Source of the DNA: Collinsella sp. AK_207A
GTDB lineage: Bacteria; Actinomycetota; Coriobacteriia; Coriobacteriales; Coriobacteriaceae
Length of the DNA: 64,000 nucleotides
Assembly: GCF_902501965.1 (NCBI RefSeq)
Contig: NZ_CABWID010000019.1
Location: 1-64,000 of the forward strand
Reading direction: 5' to 3'
In this document: in pieces, positions 33,737-43,034 of the stretch
Layout: every line of letters begins with the position of its first letter
How positions within the stretch are numbered: position 1 is the first letter of the stretch
The notes under the pieces: generated by a model
What the model was told of the DNA's origin: nothing
What the model saw: the letters and a program-made list of their open reading frames with translations, nothing else
Database searches by the model: none
Position numbers and translations under genes: made by a program

Positions 33737-36386
33737 CGGCCTCACCGCCCTTCTCGGCGCCAGCATCCGCTGCTGCGCCCTCCGCTGATTCCCCTGACGC
33801 CCCCGCTCGCGGCGCCGAACTCTGCACCTGCACGCCGAACATCCGGGCAACCGAGGGGAGAGCGGCGGTGTGCCGGCGAATCTCCTCACGCAGCTTGTCA
33901 TCCGAAAGCGCTGAGACGCGCATCTGCGTGTTCAGGCTCTCGCGCACGTACTCAAGGTTGATGAGATAGGTGTCGGCGAGGACCACGACCACGATCCACA
34001 GCACGAGCATCACGATCTTGCCGTCGTTGGAAAGGTCGAGCAGCCAAGTGAGCAGGAAGAGCAGCATCGGCAGACCGAGGACCATGCAGAAGCCCGCACG
34101 CACCCGGGCCGGATAGGCCTGCTCAAAACGCGTGGCACGCGCGACGATGGCATCGCGGTAACCCTCGCCATCGAGCAGGGCGCGCATGGCCAAGCGCACC
34201 GAGAAGCGCGGGTTGGGCAGGTTGTTGCTCTCGCAGAGCATGACGCCCGTGGTGGAGAGCTGGCGGTCGAACAGCAGGTTGAGGTTGAGCATGAACGGCC
34301 GGAGCACCAGGCCCACCACGAGAGCCAAAACCAGGAAGACGCCCAGCACGGCCAGGTTGGCCCAGTAGTACATGCCGTACATGCCGCCGATGGTCTCGCG
34401 CAGCGCGTTGATGCCGTAGGTGAACGGCAGGAAGGGATGGAGCCACTGGTAAAAGCCGGGCATCATCTCGATGGGGTACATGCCCGAGGAGCCCGGGATC
34501 TGCACGATCACCAAGATGACGCCGAGCGCCTTGCCGATGTGCTTGAAGGTGATGGAGAGCGCGTAGATGATATTCACGTAGACAAAGCTCGTCCACACGC
34601 CTGCCAGCACGAAGAGCACCGGCTCATGGCACTGCGTTCCGAGCACGAGGTCGCCCACGCACACAATCACGGCCTGCACGAAGCCCAGGAGCACCAACAG
34701 CAGCCAACGGCCAAAGTACCCCTCCTTCGCGTTGAACTCACCCACGCCCTCCGGATCGACCTCCAGCTTGATGATGGCGATGAGCACGAAACCGCCCACC
34801 CAGAGCGCCAAGTTGGTGTAGAACGGCGCCACACCGGAGCCGTAATTCGACACCGGATACACCGTCTGCGTGTTGAGCGTCACCGGAGAGGACATGAAGT
34901 CGGAGACGTCGCTCGCGTTGACGCCCAACAGCTCAGACAGCTCGTCCATGACCTGGGAGCTCTGCAGCGCGCGGATGTCCGTGGCAGCGTCGTCCAACGA
35001 GCCCTGCACGTCGGCCACAGCGCCATCCGTCTGCGCGATAGCTGTCTTGGCCTGGTCGAGCGTGGCGTTCAGCTGCGAGAGCGTACCGCGCGTCTGGGCG
35101 ATTACCGGCTCGAGCGAGGCAATGACACCTGTAAGGTCGCCCGAGACGTCCGAGAAGGAATCCAGGCCCGCCGAGAGCTTGGGCAGCGCCGTGGAGTTCA
35201 CGCTGTCGTGCGCGGCGTCGATGGTGGAGATGCCCGTCTGCACGGCGGTGTCCAACGCGGTAGAGGCGTTGTTCACCTTTGTGGCGGTATCGGTGATGGC
35301 GCTCGCCTGCCGGTGCAGCGAGTCAGCCAACGTGTTGATGCCACCCTGGACGTCCTGCAGCTGGGACACCAGCTTGTTCTTGGCGTCGTCGGGCAGCAGC
35401 GTGCCGTTGATGAGCTCCTTGAGGTCATCGATATCGGACACCACGCCGTCGAGTGCCGTGGCGGAATCGTCTACATAGCCCTGGGTCATCACCACGGTGG
35501 TGCTCACCTTGCCCACCGCGGCGCTCGCGGTAGACGACGCCTTGCCCATCAGGCGATTGGCACCAGAAAGCGCCGAAGAAAGGGAGGTAGAGAAGTCGCG
35601 CGAGGTCGTGCGCGTGGTGGCAAGCAGGGTATCGCCCTCGTCGAGCGCCTGCACGAGTTGCGGCAGCTGGTCGTTCAGCTTTCCGAGCGTGGTGTCGGCG
35701 GAGGTCACGGCGTCCTTGGTGGCATCCACCGAATCCTGCATGCCCGAGAGCGCGGAACGAACCTTGTCCAACGCTTTGCGCGCCTCAGCGGTGTTGGCGA
35801 GGATGCCGGACTCGGCATCGGCACCCTTGCCCTTGGCGATCGTACCAACATCCTGCAGCGTCTTCACGAGCGTCTTGGAGACCGTGGAGACGAAGGTGGA
35901 GTTGATCTGCTCCTGGATGGTGGAGGCGCCCGTGTCCGTCACCTTGGGCGCGATGGCGTTCTTCTTCTCGTTCACGTAGTAGACGAGCTTGGGCTCCGTG
36001 AACTCACCCGTGAGCATGCTCGTGAGCTTCTCGCTGAAGTCCTTAGGGATGATGATGCCCGCGTAGTAATCGCCGCGGTAGACGCCCTCCTTGGCCTCCT
36101 TGGCATCGGTGAAGGTCCATCCCAGCTGGTCGTTTTTGCGCAGCTGCTCGATCACCTGCTTGCCGGCGTTCATGGTGCCCGTGTACTCGTTCGTGGTGCC
36201 CTCGTCCTCGTTGGCCACGGCTATCTTGATGTTGGCCGTGTTGGCGTACGGATCCCAGTTGGCCACGATGTTGTACCACGCGTAGAGCGAGGGGATCACG
36301 CATACGCCGATGGTGATGACGAGCGCCACCGGGTTGCGCAGCAAGCGCATGATGTCACGCCGAAAGATCTGAAGGGCCTTGTTCAC
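33729..36386 (-). CDS. YhgE/Pip family protein (first of pair)
   Basis: 885 residues, with the same plan as its neighbour: anchor helix ALVITIGVCVIPSLYAWYN, NWDPYANTANIKIAVANEDE, a long coiled-coil-like region (about 180-490), and C-terminal ABC-2-type membrane helices. It has an extra C-terminal part with two membrane helices (CMVLGLPMLLFLLTWLLDL; MLVLWIVVVVLADTYLINLE) and an Ala/Glu/Gly-rich tail. The start is GTG (36386) after GGGGTGG. Overlap with the next gene implies balanced production, perhaps of a heterodimer; that is inferred. Confidence 0.85.
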   Translation of the reverse strand: MNKALQIFRRDIMRLLRNPVALVITIGVCVIPSLYAWYNIVANWDPYANTANIKIAVANEDEGTTNEYTGTMNAGKQVIEQLRKNDQLGWTFTDAKEAKEGVYRGDYYAGIIIPKDFSEKLTSMLTGEFTEPKLVYYVNEKKNAIAPKVTDTGASTIQEQINSTFVSTVSKTLVKTLQDVGTIAKGKGADAESGILANTAEARKALDKVRSALSGMQDSVDATKDAVTSADTTLGKLNDQLPQLVQALDEGDTLLATTRTTSRDFSTSLSSALSGANRLMGKASSTASAAVGKVSTTVVMTQGYVDDSATALDGVVSDIDDLKELINGTLLPDDAKNKLVSQLQDVQGGINTLADSLHRQASAITDTATKVNNASTALDTAVQTGISTIDAAHDSVNSTALPKLSAGLDSFSDVSGDLTGVIASLEPVIAQTRGTLSQLNATLDQAKTAIAQTDGAVADVQGSLDDAATDIRALQSSQVMDELSELLGVNASDVSDFMSSPVTLNTQTVYPVSNYGSGVAPFYTNLALWVGGFVLIAIIKLEVDPEGVGEFNAKEGYFGRWLLLVLLGFVQAVIVCVGDLVLGTQCHEPVLFVLAGVWTSFVYVNIIYALSITFKHIGKALGVILVIVQIPGSSGMYPIEMMPGFYQWLHPFLPFTYGINALRETIGGMYGMYYWANLAVLGVFLVLALVVGLVLRPFMLNLNLLFDRQLSTTGVMLCESNNLPNPRFSVRLAMRALLDGEGYRDAIVARATRFEQAYPARVRAGFCMVLGLPMLLFLLTWLLDLSNDGKIVMLVLWIVVVVLADTYLINLEYVRESLNTQMRVSALSDDKLREEIRRHTAALPSVARMFGVQVQSSAPRAGASGESAEGAAADAGAEKGGEADA

Positions 36387-36449
36387 GATTCCACCCCAAG
36401 GGTTGAGGACACGATGCTCCGGTCACAGGTTTTTCCACAGTTGTTTATT

Positions 36450-36455
36450 ATTGTA
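36450..36455 (-). promoter_or_regulatory. Putative -10 of the yhgE pair
   Basis: TACAAT on the minus strand, about 64 bases before the first yhgE start. The -35 region (TTTCTA) is weak. Confidence 0.4.
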
Positions 36456-36578
36456 TCCGAACCAACGCCGTTTAGAAATCATTCAAGATTTGTCCCTAAC
36501 CTGGTAGGGAGAGCATGGAGCCACGTCCACGCTTCCGGCGCGTTATTTCTCTCAGCGAGGACCGCCGAAGACGCCGAA

Positions 36579-36683
36579 GGCGGCCGGGGCATGCCCAAAG
36601 CGACACGCCGCAGCGAACTGCGCAAACGACGAAGCCGTTTGCCAGTCTCGCAAGGACTGAGCGAAGGGCATACCCCGGCCGCC
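36579..36683. repeat. Multi-hairpin intergenic structure downstream of htpG
   Basis: An 18-bp outer stem with one mismatch (36579-36596 and 36666-36683; GGCGGCCGGGG at the ends) encloses three consecutive perfect hairpins. These are CGCAG-cgaa-CTGCG (36609-36622), GCAAACG / CGTTTGC (36622-36642) and CAGTC / GACTG (36643-36659). The result is a cloverleaf-like, four-way-junction fold in either strand. It lies 26 bases after the htpG stop in the 323-base gap before yhgE. It has no T tract and may be an intergenic repeat, an mRNA-end structure or a structured RNA. Confidence 0.6.
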
Positions 36684-36709
36684 GACCGGAGCGCTTAGGT
36701 GAATCCGAG

Positions 36710-38728
36710 CTACATCAGATTGCAAACCGCCTGGGCGAACGCCACCGGATCCTCCGGCAGGATGCCCTCAACCAGCAGCGCCTGATCGTACAGCAGGCCA
36801 GCGTACTGGGCGAGCTTCTCCTTCTCGCCGGCCTTCTGGGCAGCCACGAGCTTTTCGAAGACCGGGTGTTTGGCGTTGAGCTCGAGCACACGCTGACTCT
36901 TCGGCGCGCCCTCGGCCTCGGGACCGCGGGCCATGACCTTCTCCATCTCGAGCGAGACGGGGCCCTCGGTGGTGATGACCGCCGGCGCGTCCATCGGACG
37001 TGCGGAGACGGCAACCTTCTCCACCTTATCGCCCAGCGCCTCCTTCATGGCCTGGAAGAGCTCCTCATGCTCCTTGGAAGCTTCCTCGGCCTGCTTCTTC
37101 TCGTCATCGGTCGCCAGGTCGAGGTCGCCCGAGGCAACGTTCTTCAGCTCGAGCGCGCGGTCCTCGGTCTCCGGCTCGGCGCCGTCGGCCACGGCCTTGG
37201 CAGCGGCCTCGCGGGCGGTGTCATCCGCATACACCTTGGGCATGTCCTTGGCCGTATAGGTGCGCATGGCCTGGAAGGTGAACTCGTCCACGTCGGCCGT
37301 GCAGAGCAGCACGTCGTAGCCGCGGTCAAGCACGCCGTGCACCACGGGCATCTTGGACAGACGATCGCGGTCGTCGCCCGCGGCGTAGTACACCGCCTTC
37401 TGGCCCTCGGGCATCGCCTTGGCGTACTCGGCAAGCGTGACCATCTTCTGCTCGCGCGCGCTCCAGAACAACAGCAGGTCGGCGAGCTCGTCGGCCTTCA
37501 TGCCGTAGCTCTGGTAGATGCCGAACTTGAGGCCGCGGCCAAAGTTCTCGAAGAACCTCTCATAGGCCTCGCGGTCGTCGTCGCGCATCTTCTGCAACTC
37601 GGCGGTAATCTTCTTCTCCACGCGGTTGGCGATAGCATGGAGCTGACGATCGTGCTGCAGCGTCTCGCGGCTGATGTTCAGGCTCACGTCGGCGGAGTCC
37701 ACGATACCGCGGACGAAGTTGTAGTAGTCGGGCACAAGGTCGGCGCACTTCTCCATGATCATGACGTTGGAGCTGTAGAGCGCAAGGCCCTTCTGGTAGT
37801 CCTTGCTGTACAGGTCGAACGGGGCCTTACCGGGGATGAACAGCAGCGCGTCGTACTCGAGTGCGCCCTCGGCGTGGAAAGAGAAGGTGCGGGCCGGGTC
37901 CTCCCAGTCGTGGAACGTGGACTTGTAGAACTCGTTGTATTCCTCGGGCGTAACGTCCGAGCTGCGCTTCTTCCAGATGGGCGTCATGGAGTTGAGCGTC
38001 TCGAGTTCCTGGTAGTCCTCGTACTCGGGCTTGTAGTCGTCGCCTGCATCCTCGGGCTTGGGCTTCTGACGGCTCTTGGTGACCATCATCTGGATGGGGT
38101 AGCGCACGTAGTTGCTAAAGCGACGCACCAGGTCCTTGAGTCCCCACTCGGAGAGGTAGGTGTCGTAGTTCTCGCCCTGCTCGCCGTCGACGCCGGGCAC
38201 GTTCTCGCGAATGGTGAGGATGACGTCCGTACCGTGCTCCGCGCGCTCGCCGTCCTCGATGGTGTAACCCTCAAGGCCGTCGGACTCCCACACATGGGCG
38301 GTCTCCTCGCCAAAGGCGCGGCTCACCACGCGCACCTTGGAGGCGACCATAAAGGCGGAGTAGAAGCCCACGCCGAACTGCCCGATGATGTCCACGTCGT
38401 CACCCTGGTGCTCGGCGTTCTCGCGCTTGAACTCCTGGCTACCGGAGTGCGCGATGGTGCCCAGGTTGCGCTCCAACTCGTCCGCCGTCATGCCGATGCC
38501 GTTATCGGAGACGGTCAGCGTACGCGCGTCCTTATCGAACGAGAGGCGAATGGCCAAGTCGCCCTCGCCCACCTTGATGCTCGGGTCCTGGAGGCTCTTG
38601 AAGTTGAGCTTGTCCACTGCGTCCGAAGCGTTGGAGATCAGCTCGCGCAGAAAGATCTCCTTGTTGGTGTAGATGGAATTGATCATGAGGTCCAGGAGCT
38701 TCTTGCTCTCTGTCTTAAACTCGTGCAT
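36710..38728 (-). CDS. htpG: Molecular chaperone HtpG (Hsp90)
   Basis: 672 residues. The N-terminal GHKL ATPase domain shows EIFLRELISNASDAVDKL, TVSDNGIGMTADEL and the lid region GQFGVGFYSAFMVA. The middle domain has catalytic-type sequence LNISRETLQHDRQL. The C-terminal dimerisation domain has lower complexity and an acidic insertion (about 555-585). The start at 38728 has AAGGGA eight bases upstream. A 5-bp inverted repeat CTCAG / CTGAG at 38798-38812 lies in its promoter region. Confidence 0.95.
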   Translation of the reverse strand: MHEFKTESKKLLDLMINSIYTNKEIFLRELISNASDAVDKLNFKSLQDPSIKVGEGDLAIRLSFDKDARTLTVSDNGIGMTADELERNLGTIAHSGSQEFKRENAEHQGDDVDIIGQFGVGFYSAFMVASKVRVVSRAFGEETAHVWESDGLEGYTIEDGERAEHGTDVILTIRENVPGVDGEQGENYDTYLSEWGLKDLVRRFSNYVRYPIQMMVTKSRQKPKPEDAGDDYKPEYEDYQELETLNSMTPIWKKRSSDVTPEEYNEFYKSTFHDWEDPARTFSFHAEGALEYDALLFIPGKAPFDLYSKDYQKGLALYSSNVMIMEKCADLVPDYYNFVRGIVDSADVSLNISRETLQHDRQLHAIANRVEKKITAELQKMRDDDREAYERFFENFGRGLKFGIYQSYGMKADELADLLLFWSAREQKMVTLAEYAKAMPEGQKAVYYAAGDDRDRLSKMPVVHGVLDRGYDVLLCTADVDEFTFQAMRTYTAKDMPKVYADDTAREAAAKAVADGAEPETEDRALELKNVASGDLDLATDDEKKQAEEASKEHEELFQAMKEALGDKVEKVAVSARPMDAPAVITTEGPVSLEMEKVMARGPEAEGAPKSQRVLELNAKHPVFEKLVAAQKAGEKEKLAQYAGLLYDQALLVEGILPEDPVAFAQAVCNLM

Positions 38729-38797
38729 GCATGCGTCCCTTCGTTGCTGCGGCCATGCGGCCGAATTCATACCGGAAGACATACTACCCGGTTTGCG

Positions 38798-38812
38798 CTC
38801 AGATAACCTGAG
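38798..38812. promoter_or_regulatory. Small palindrome in the htpG promoter region
   Basis: CTCAG-ATAAC-CTGAG, perfect 5-bp arms, 12 bases upstream of a minus-strand -10-like TAGTAT (38781-38786). It overlaps where a -35 would be, so it may be a regulator site for heat-shock control. Confidence 0.35.
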
Positions 38813-38883
38813 TCAATAAGACTTAGATTTTTTCTCCCGGCACACACTGCCGTAAACACCGCCGCATGCGCACTGGTTTTCAT

Positions 38884-38910
38884 TTGAAGGCTTTCCCGCC
38901 GCGCTACAAT
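38884..38910 (+). promoter_or_regulatory. Promoter of the acyl-ACP thioesterase gene
   Basis: TTGAAG (38884-38889), a 15-bp spacer and TACAAT (38905-38910), 36 bases ahead of the start codon. The spacer is short. Confidence 0.5.
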
Positions 38911-38946
38911 TCGAATCGCAACATATGTGGAGAAACGAGGTCATCC

Positions 38947-39675
38947 ATGTACAGCTTCGAAAGCCGCGTGCGCTATTCCGAGATCGACGAGGATCTTCAC
39001 CTGACCGTCCCGGCGCTCATCAACTACCTGCAGGATTGCTCGACGTTCCACTCCCAGGCCGTGGGCCGGGGCCCGGCACATGCTGCCGCCTCGGGCCATG
39101 CCTGGATGCTCTCGGCTTGGGAGATCGTCATCGATGCGCTGCCCGCTTTCAACCAAGATATCCGCGTGTCCACGTGGCCCACGTGCTTCAAGGGGCTCAT
39201 GGCCGCGCGCAACTTTACCGTGTGCGACGCCGCGGACCCCGCCGGCGAGCACCCGCTCGTGCGCGCGAACTCCAGCTGGTTCCTGTTCGCCGCCGCCGCC
39301 GGTACGCCCATGCGCATCCCCGCCGACGAATCCGATCCCTACCTGTCCGACGTGGCCGAACCGCTCGACATGCCCGCCATGCCGCGTCGCATCCGTACCG
39401 CGGATGCGGGCGAGGCGGCCGCGCCGGTCATCGTGACGGGCGCGCACATCGACACCAACCACCATGTGAACAACGCGCAGTACGTGAGCCTGGCGCTCGG
39501 CGCGCTGCCCGAGGACGATATGCCCAACATCCATCGGCTCGATGTGCAGTACCACACCGCGGCCAAGCTGGGCGATACCATCTACCCGCATATCCATCAC
39601 GAAGGCGACGCCGGCACCATCATCACGCTCGATGACGCCGAGGCCAAGCCCTACGCGATCGTGCGCGTCGCGTAG
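38947..39675 (+). CDS. Acyl-ACP thioesterase (FatA/FatB type)
   Basis: 242 residues, two hotdog folds. The N-terminal half begins MYSFESRVRYSEIDEDLHLT and has the long helix of the family (ALINYLQDCSTFHSQAVGRG). The second half carries HIDTNHHVNNAQYVSLALGA, the conserved D-x-N-x-H-V-N-N active-site motif. It releases fatty acids from acyl carrier protein. The ATG at 38947 has ACGAGGTC upstream. It is a lone plus-strand gene, convergent with the histidine kinase gene. Confidence 0.9.
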   Translation: MYSFESRVRYSEIDEDLHLTVPALINYLQDCSTFHSQAVGRGPAHAAASGHAWMLSAWEIVIDALPAFNQDIRVSTWPTCFKGLMAARNFTVCDAADPAGEHPLVRANSSWFLFAAAAGTPMRIPADESDPYLSDVAEPLDMPAMPRRIRTADAGEAAAPVIVTGAHIDTNHHVNNAQYVSLALGALPEDDMPNIHRLDVQYHTAAKLGDTIYPHIHHEGDAGTIITLDDAEAKPYAIVRVA

Positions 39676-39732
39676 CGGCTCCTGCCGCACACGCCGAACT
39701 GGCCCGCGAGCAGGGCAAGCGCGCCGGCACGG

Positions 39733-41145
39733 CTACGGTTGCGCGGGAAAGGTAACGGTAAAGGCGGTACCCTTACCGAGCTCGCTGTCCACGTCGATCG
39801 TCGCATGATGGAAGAGCGCCGCGTGCTTGACGATCGCGAGACCGAGCCCCGTGCCGCCGCGCGCCTTCGAACGGCTCTTATCAACGCGATAGAACCGCTC
39901 GAAGATCTTGTCGCGCTCCTCCGGCGCGATACCGATTCCCGTGTCAGCCACGCGCACGAAGGGAGCATCGTCTGCATCGAACCCGCAGGACACCGTCACG
40001 ATCCCGCCGGGTCGGTTGTAGCGGATCGCGTTGCTCGCCAGGTTGTAGACCAGCTCGTCCAACAAGCGCCAGATGCCGTTCACGTTCGCGGGCGCCAGTT
40101 CCAGTTTCATGGTGACGTCCGCCTTCTCGGCCGGCCCCTCCAAACGCTGGCACACGGAATCGACGAGCTCCTCGAGCGCCACATTCTCCTGCACGCCCAT
40201 GATCTCGTCCATGCGATGGTCGTCTTCACCGGCATGCTCGGCCTCGTCCAGGTTGGAAAGGATGAGGATGTCGTTCACCAATGCAGTCAGGTGGCCGGCC
40301 TCGCGGTAGATGCGCTTGCCGAACTTCTTCAGATCCTTCTTGGTTTCCACCATGTCGTTCGCGATGAGCTCGGCGTAGCCCGAGATAGCCGTGAGCGGTG
40401 TCTTCAGCTCGTGCGTGATGTTGGCCGTGAACTCCCGACGCATGCGGTCGTTGTCGGCAAGCGTCCGCATCTGCGCCTTCAGCGCTTGGCGCTGGCTCTC
40501 GATGCGATCGAGCATCGGCTCCATCTCGATATAGGCGTTATCGGCCGAGCGACGTGGATGGTCCAGGTCGACGAGCTTGAGCGGCGCGATGATGGCACGG
40601 GACTCGCGTCGGGCAACGATGATCGACACCACGCCCACGAGCACGGCGAGCGCCAGCACCGGCACGATCAGTGTGAGGAACACCGTGATGAATCCCGCCT
40701 GCTGCTGGGCCAGGCGCACCACGGAACCGTCTTTTAAAAGTTCGGCCTCGTAGAGCATGACCTCGCCGAGCGTGGAGCTCGAGCGCTCGATGGAGCCATG
40801 CCCGGTCTTGAATGCATCGCTCACCTCGGGCCTGTTCTTGTGGTTCGGCAAGCTCGCCGCATCTTCCACGCTGTCGTAGGTCACCGTGCCATCCGGCGCG
40901 ATGAGCGTGATGCGCGTCTGATTCAGCGTGAGACGCGAGAGCAGCTCGGTATCCGATGCCGCATCGTCCAGCGCGGCGGCAACGACCTCCGTCTCGTTGG
41001 CAAGCTCGGCGCGCGCGGCTCCCGTCAGACGATTTTGAAGGTAAACCGTACCAGCCACGGTAAAGACAACGATGACCGCAAGCGCCACGTAGAATACGGT
41101 GAGGAACACGCGGCGCGAAAGGGAGCGCTTGGGACGCGGCGCCAT
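39733..41145 (-). CDS. PhoR-like sensor histidine kinase
   Basis: 470 residues. Membrane helix 1 spans about 13-35 and helix 2 about 153-177, with an extracellular sensor of about 115 residues between. A short HAMP-like linker precedes the HisKA box FTANITHELKTPLTAISGYA (His245). The ATPase domain shows ELVYNLASNAIRYN (N box), VADTGIGIAPEE (G1) and GGTGLGLAIVKH (G2). It begins 3 bases after its response regulator. It may respond to phosphate or envelope signals; this is not decided by sequence. Confidence 0.93.
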   Translation of the reverse strand: MAPRPKRSLSRRVFLTVFYVALAVIVVFTVAGTVYLQNRLTGAARAELANETEVVAAALDDAASDTELLSRLTLNQTRITLIAPDGTVTYDSVEDAASLPNHKNRPEVSDAFKTGHGSIERSSSTLGEVMLYEAELLKDGSVVRLAQQQAGFITVFLTLIVPVLALAVLVGVVSIIVARRESRAIIAPLKLVDLDHPRRSADNAYIEMEPMLDRIESQRQALKAQMRTLADNDRMRREFTANITHELKTPLTAISGYAELIANDMVETKKDLKKFGKRIYREAGHLTALVNDILILSNLDEAEHAGEDDHRMDEIMGVQENVALEELVDSVCQRLEGPAEKADVTMKLELAPANVNGIWRLLDELVYNLASNAIRYNRPGGIVTVSCGFDADDAPFVRVADTGIGIAPEERDKIFERFYRVDKSRSKARGGTGLGLAIVKHAALFHHATIDVDSELGKGTAFTVTFPAQP

Positions 41146-41148
41146 GAA

Positions 41149-41829
41149 CTACTCCCCCACCTCGGCAAAGCGATAGCCCACGCCGCGCACGGTCTCAATC
41201 AAGTGTGCATGGTCACCGAGCTTCTGACGGAGCGTCTGAACATGCACGTCCACCGTACGAGAGCCGCCGTCGAAATCCCAACCCCAGACGCTCCGGAGCA
41301 GCGCCTCGCGGCTGAACACGGTTCCGGGCTTGCGCATGAGGTACTCGAGAAGATCGAATTCGCGGAGCGTGAGCTTGAGCTCCTTGCCATCCACGGTCGC
41401 ACGGCGATGGCTGGGCGAGAGCTCGATGCCCGCGAGCTTCATGCTGTCCGGCGTCTTCTTGTTCATGCCGCCGCGGCGCAGCAGCGCGCGGCAGCGGCTC
41501 GTGAGCTCCATCAGGCTGAACGGCTTGGTGAGGTAGTCGTCCGCACCGTCGTCGAGCGCCACGACCTTATCGAGCTCGGCGTCTTTGGCCGTGAGCATCA
41601 TGATGGGCACGGTCGCCGTCTCCTGGTTGGAGCGCAGCCGGCGAAGAATCGCCAGGCCATCGGTATCGGGGAGCATGATGTCCAGCAGCACCGCATCGGG
41701 TACCCGCCGTGCCACGGCAGCCTTGAACTCGCTATCGCACGAGAAGCCCTCGGCGTCGATTCCCTGCTGGTGCAGCGCGTACAGCGCGAGCTTACGGATG
41801 CTGTCGTCGTCCTCAACGTAGTAGATCAT
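41149..41829 (-). CDS. OmpR/PhoB family response regulator
   Basis: 226 residues. The receiver domain has acidic pocket VEDDDS (6-9), phosphorylated Asp50 in AVLLDIMLPDTDG, and Lys in DDYLTKPFSL. The winged-helix DNA-binding domain has KLTLREFDLLEYLMRKPGTV and SRTVDVHVQTLRQKLG with VRGVGYRF at the end. The gene precedes and is nearly joined to the kinase gene. No direct-repeat operator is obvious in its own upstream region. Confidence 0.95.
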   Translation of the reverse strand: MIYYVEDDDSIRKLALYALHQQGIDAEGFSCDSEFKAAVARRVPDAVLLDIMLPDTDGLAILRRLRSNQETATVPIMMLTAKDAELDKVVALDDGADDYLTKPFSLMELTSRCRALLRRGGMNKKTPDSMKLAGIELSPSHRRATVDGKELKLTLREFDLLEYLMRKPGTVFSREALLRSVWGWDFDGGSRTVDVHVQTLRQKLGDHAHLIETVRGVGYRFAEVGE

Positions 41830-41928
41830 GATGCCACCTTACCGACCCCGATTGCTTTGCACATGATACACGCGTTTCGTAAGCGCGCGGTAAAGGGCGC
41901 TCCAGCCGCACCGAGCGGCGCGAGGCGG

Positions 41929-42609
41929 CTACGCCCGCGCGGCAGAGATCTGCTCCAGCAGCCAGCTGCACCACGCATCCATGCCGGTTCCCTTGGTGGC
42001 GCTCACCTGAAAACGCGGCGCCTCGGGATTCAGGTTGTCGAGTGTGGCGGTGTAGGCATCCAGGTCGAAGTCGAAGGCGGGCGCCACGTCGACCTTGTTG
42101 AGCAGGTTCACGCCCGCGTGCTGGAAGATGCCCGGATACTTAACAGGCTTGTCGTCGCCCTCGGGCACGGAGAGGATCATCGCGGAGAGGTTCTCGCCCA
42201 GATCAAAGTCCACGGGGCACACCAGGTTGCCCACGTTCTCGATGAAGATGACGTCGATCTTGTCCATGCCCACGCCGGCGTCGAGCGCGTCCACGGCCTC
42301 GCGGATCATGTTGCCTTCCAGATGGCAAAGGCCGCCCGTGTTGATCTGGATGGACGGCATGCCAGCCTCCTTGCAGGCCTGGGCATCCACGTCCGAGGCG
42401 ATATCGCCCTCGATGACGGCGCAGGTGAGGCCCGCGGCACGCAGGCGCTCATTGGTAGCGAGGATGGTGGAGGTCTTGCCGGAGCCGGGGCTCGAGAGCA
42501 CGTTGATCACGTAGGTCCCCGTCTCGGCAAAGCGCCGGCGAAGCTCATCTGCCAACCGCTCGTTGCGCGACAGGATGGGCGTTGCGATGTCGACCGTCTT
42601 CTCAGCCAT
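41929..42609 (-). CDS. hypB: Hydrogenase nickel incorporation protein HypB
   Basis: 226-residue SIMIBI GTPase that loads nickel into [NiFe] hydrogenase (or urease) with HypA. It shows P-loop NVLSSPGSGKTST, VIEGDIASDVDAQ, TGGLCHLEGNMI with the metal-binding Cys-His pair, ENVGNLVCPVDFDLGE, and NKVDVAPAFDFD for guanine specificity. The N-terminal His-rich stretch or CxxCGC motif of some HypB proteins is missing. It lies 65 bases after hypA. No hydrogenase structural genes are present in the window. Confidence 0.95.
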   Translation of the reverse strand: MAEKTVDIATPILSRNERLADELRRRFAETGTYVINVLSSPGSGKTSTILATNERLRAAGLTCAVIEGDIASDVDAQACKEAGMPSIQINTGGLCHLEGNMIREAVDALDAGVGMDKIDVIFIENVGNLVCPVDFDLGENLSAMILSVPEGDDKPVKYPGIFQHAGVNLLNKVDVAPAFDFDLDAYTATLDNLNPEAPRFQVSATKGTGMDAWCSWLLEQISAARA

Positions 42610-42674
42610 AGTGCTCTCCTCTTTCCTCTCGCCGGCGCGGTTCTCGGCCCGTCCCTGCGGGCCGTCATCCCCAC

Positions 42675-43028
42675 TTAGTCCGGCGTCTCGATCTCCATGT
42701 TCACGATATCCAGCTCACGGCCCCGGATGGCGCTCGTCTCACCGCTGCCGCACACCGGGCAGCGTAGATGCCAGCGGTCGTGGTCGAATTCGGCCCCGCA
42801 CGCCAAACAGACGCTCCGCGGATGGACCTCCTCAACCACGAGTTCGGCCTCGGCGGTCAACGGATCGTCCTCGCGCATGGCCTCCCAGGCAAAATCGAGG
42901 GACTCGCGCACCACCTCGCGCATATCGCCCACACGGAGCCGCACGGAGATGATCCGCGAGGCACCAGCCTGACGCGCCGTCTCGATGGCGCACTTCAGCA
43001 CGCCGTCAACGAGCCCCACCTCGTGCAC
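42675..43028 (-). CDS. hypA: Hydrogenase maturation nickel metallochaperone HypA
   Basis: 117 residues. It begins MHEVGLVDGV with the nickel-ligand His2. The zinc site is two CxxC pairs, CLACGAEFDHDRWHLRCPVC. It delivers nickel to HypB and the hydrogenase large subunit. The start is GTG (43028), set by the conserved M-H-E opening, and lies 6 bases after tatC. The pairing tatB-tatC-hypA-hypB is unusual and suggests a Tat-exported nickel hydrogenase. Confidence 0.95.
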   Translation of the reverse strand: MHEVGLVDGVLKCAIETARQAGASRIISVRLRVGDMREVVRESLDFAWEAMREDDPLTAEAELVVEEVHPRSVCLACGAEFDHDRWHLRCPVCGSGETSAIRGRELDIVNMEIETPD

Positions 43029-43034
43029 GGTTGC

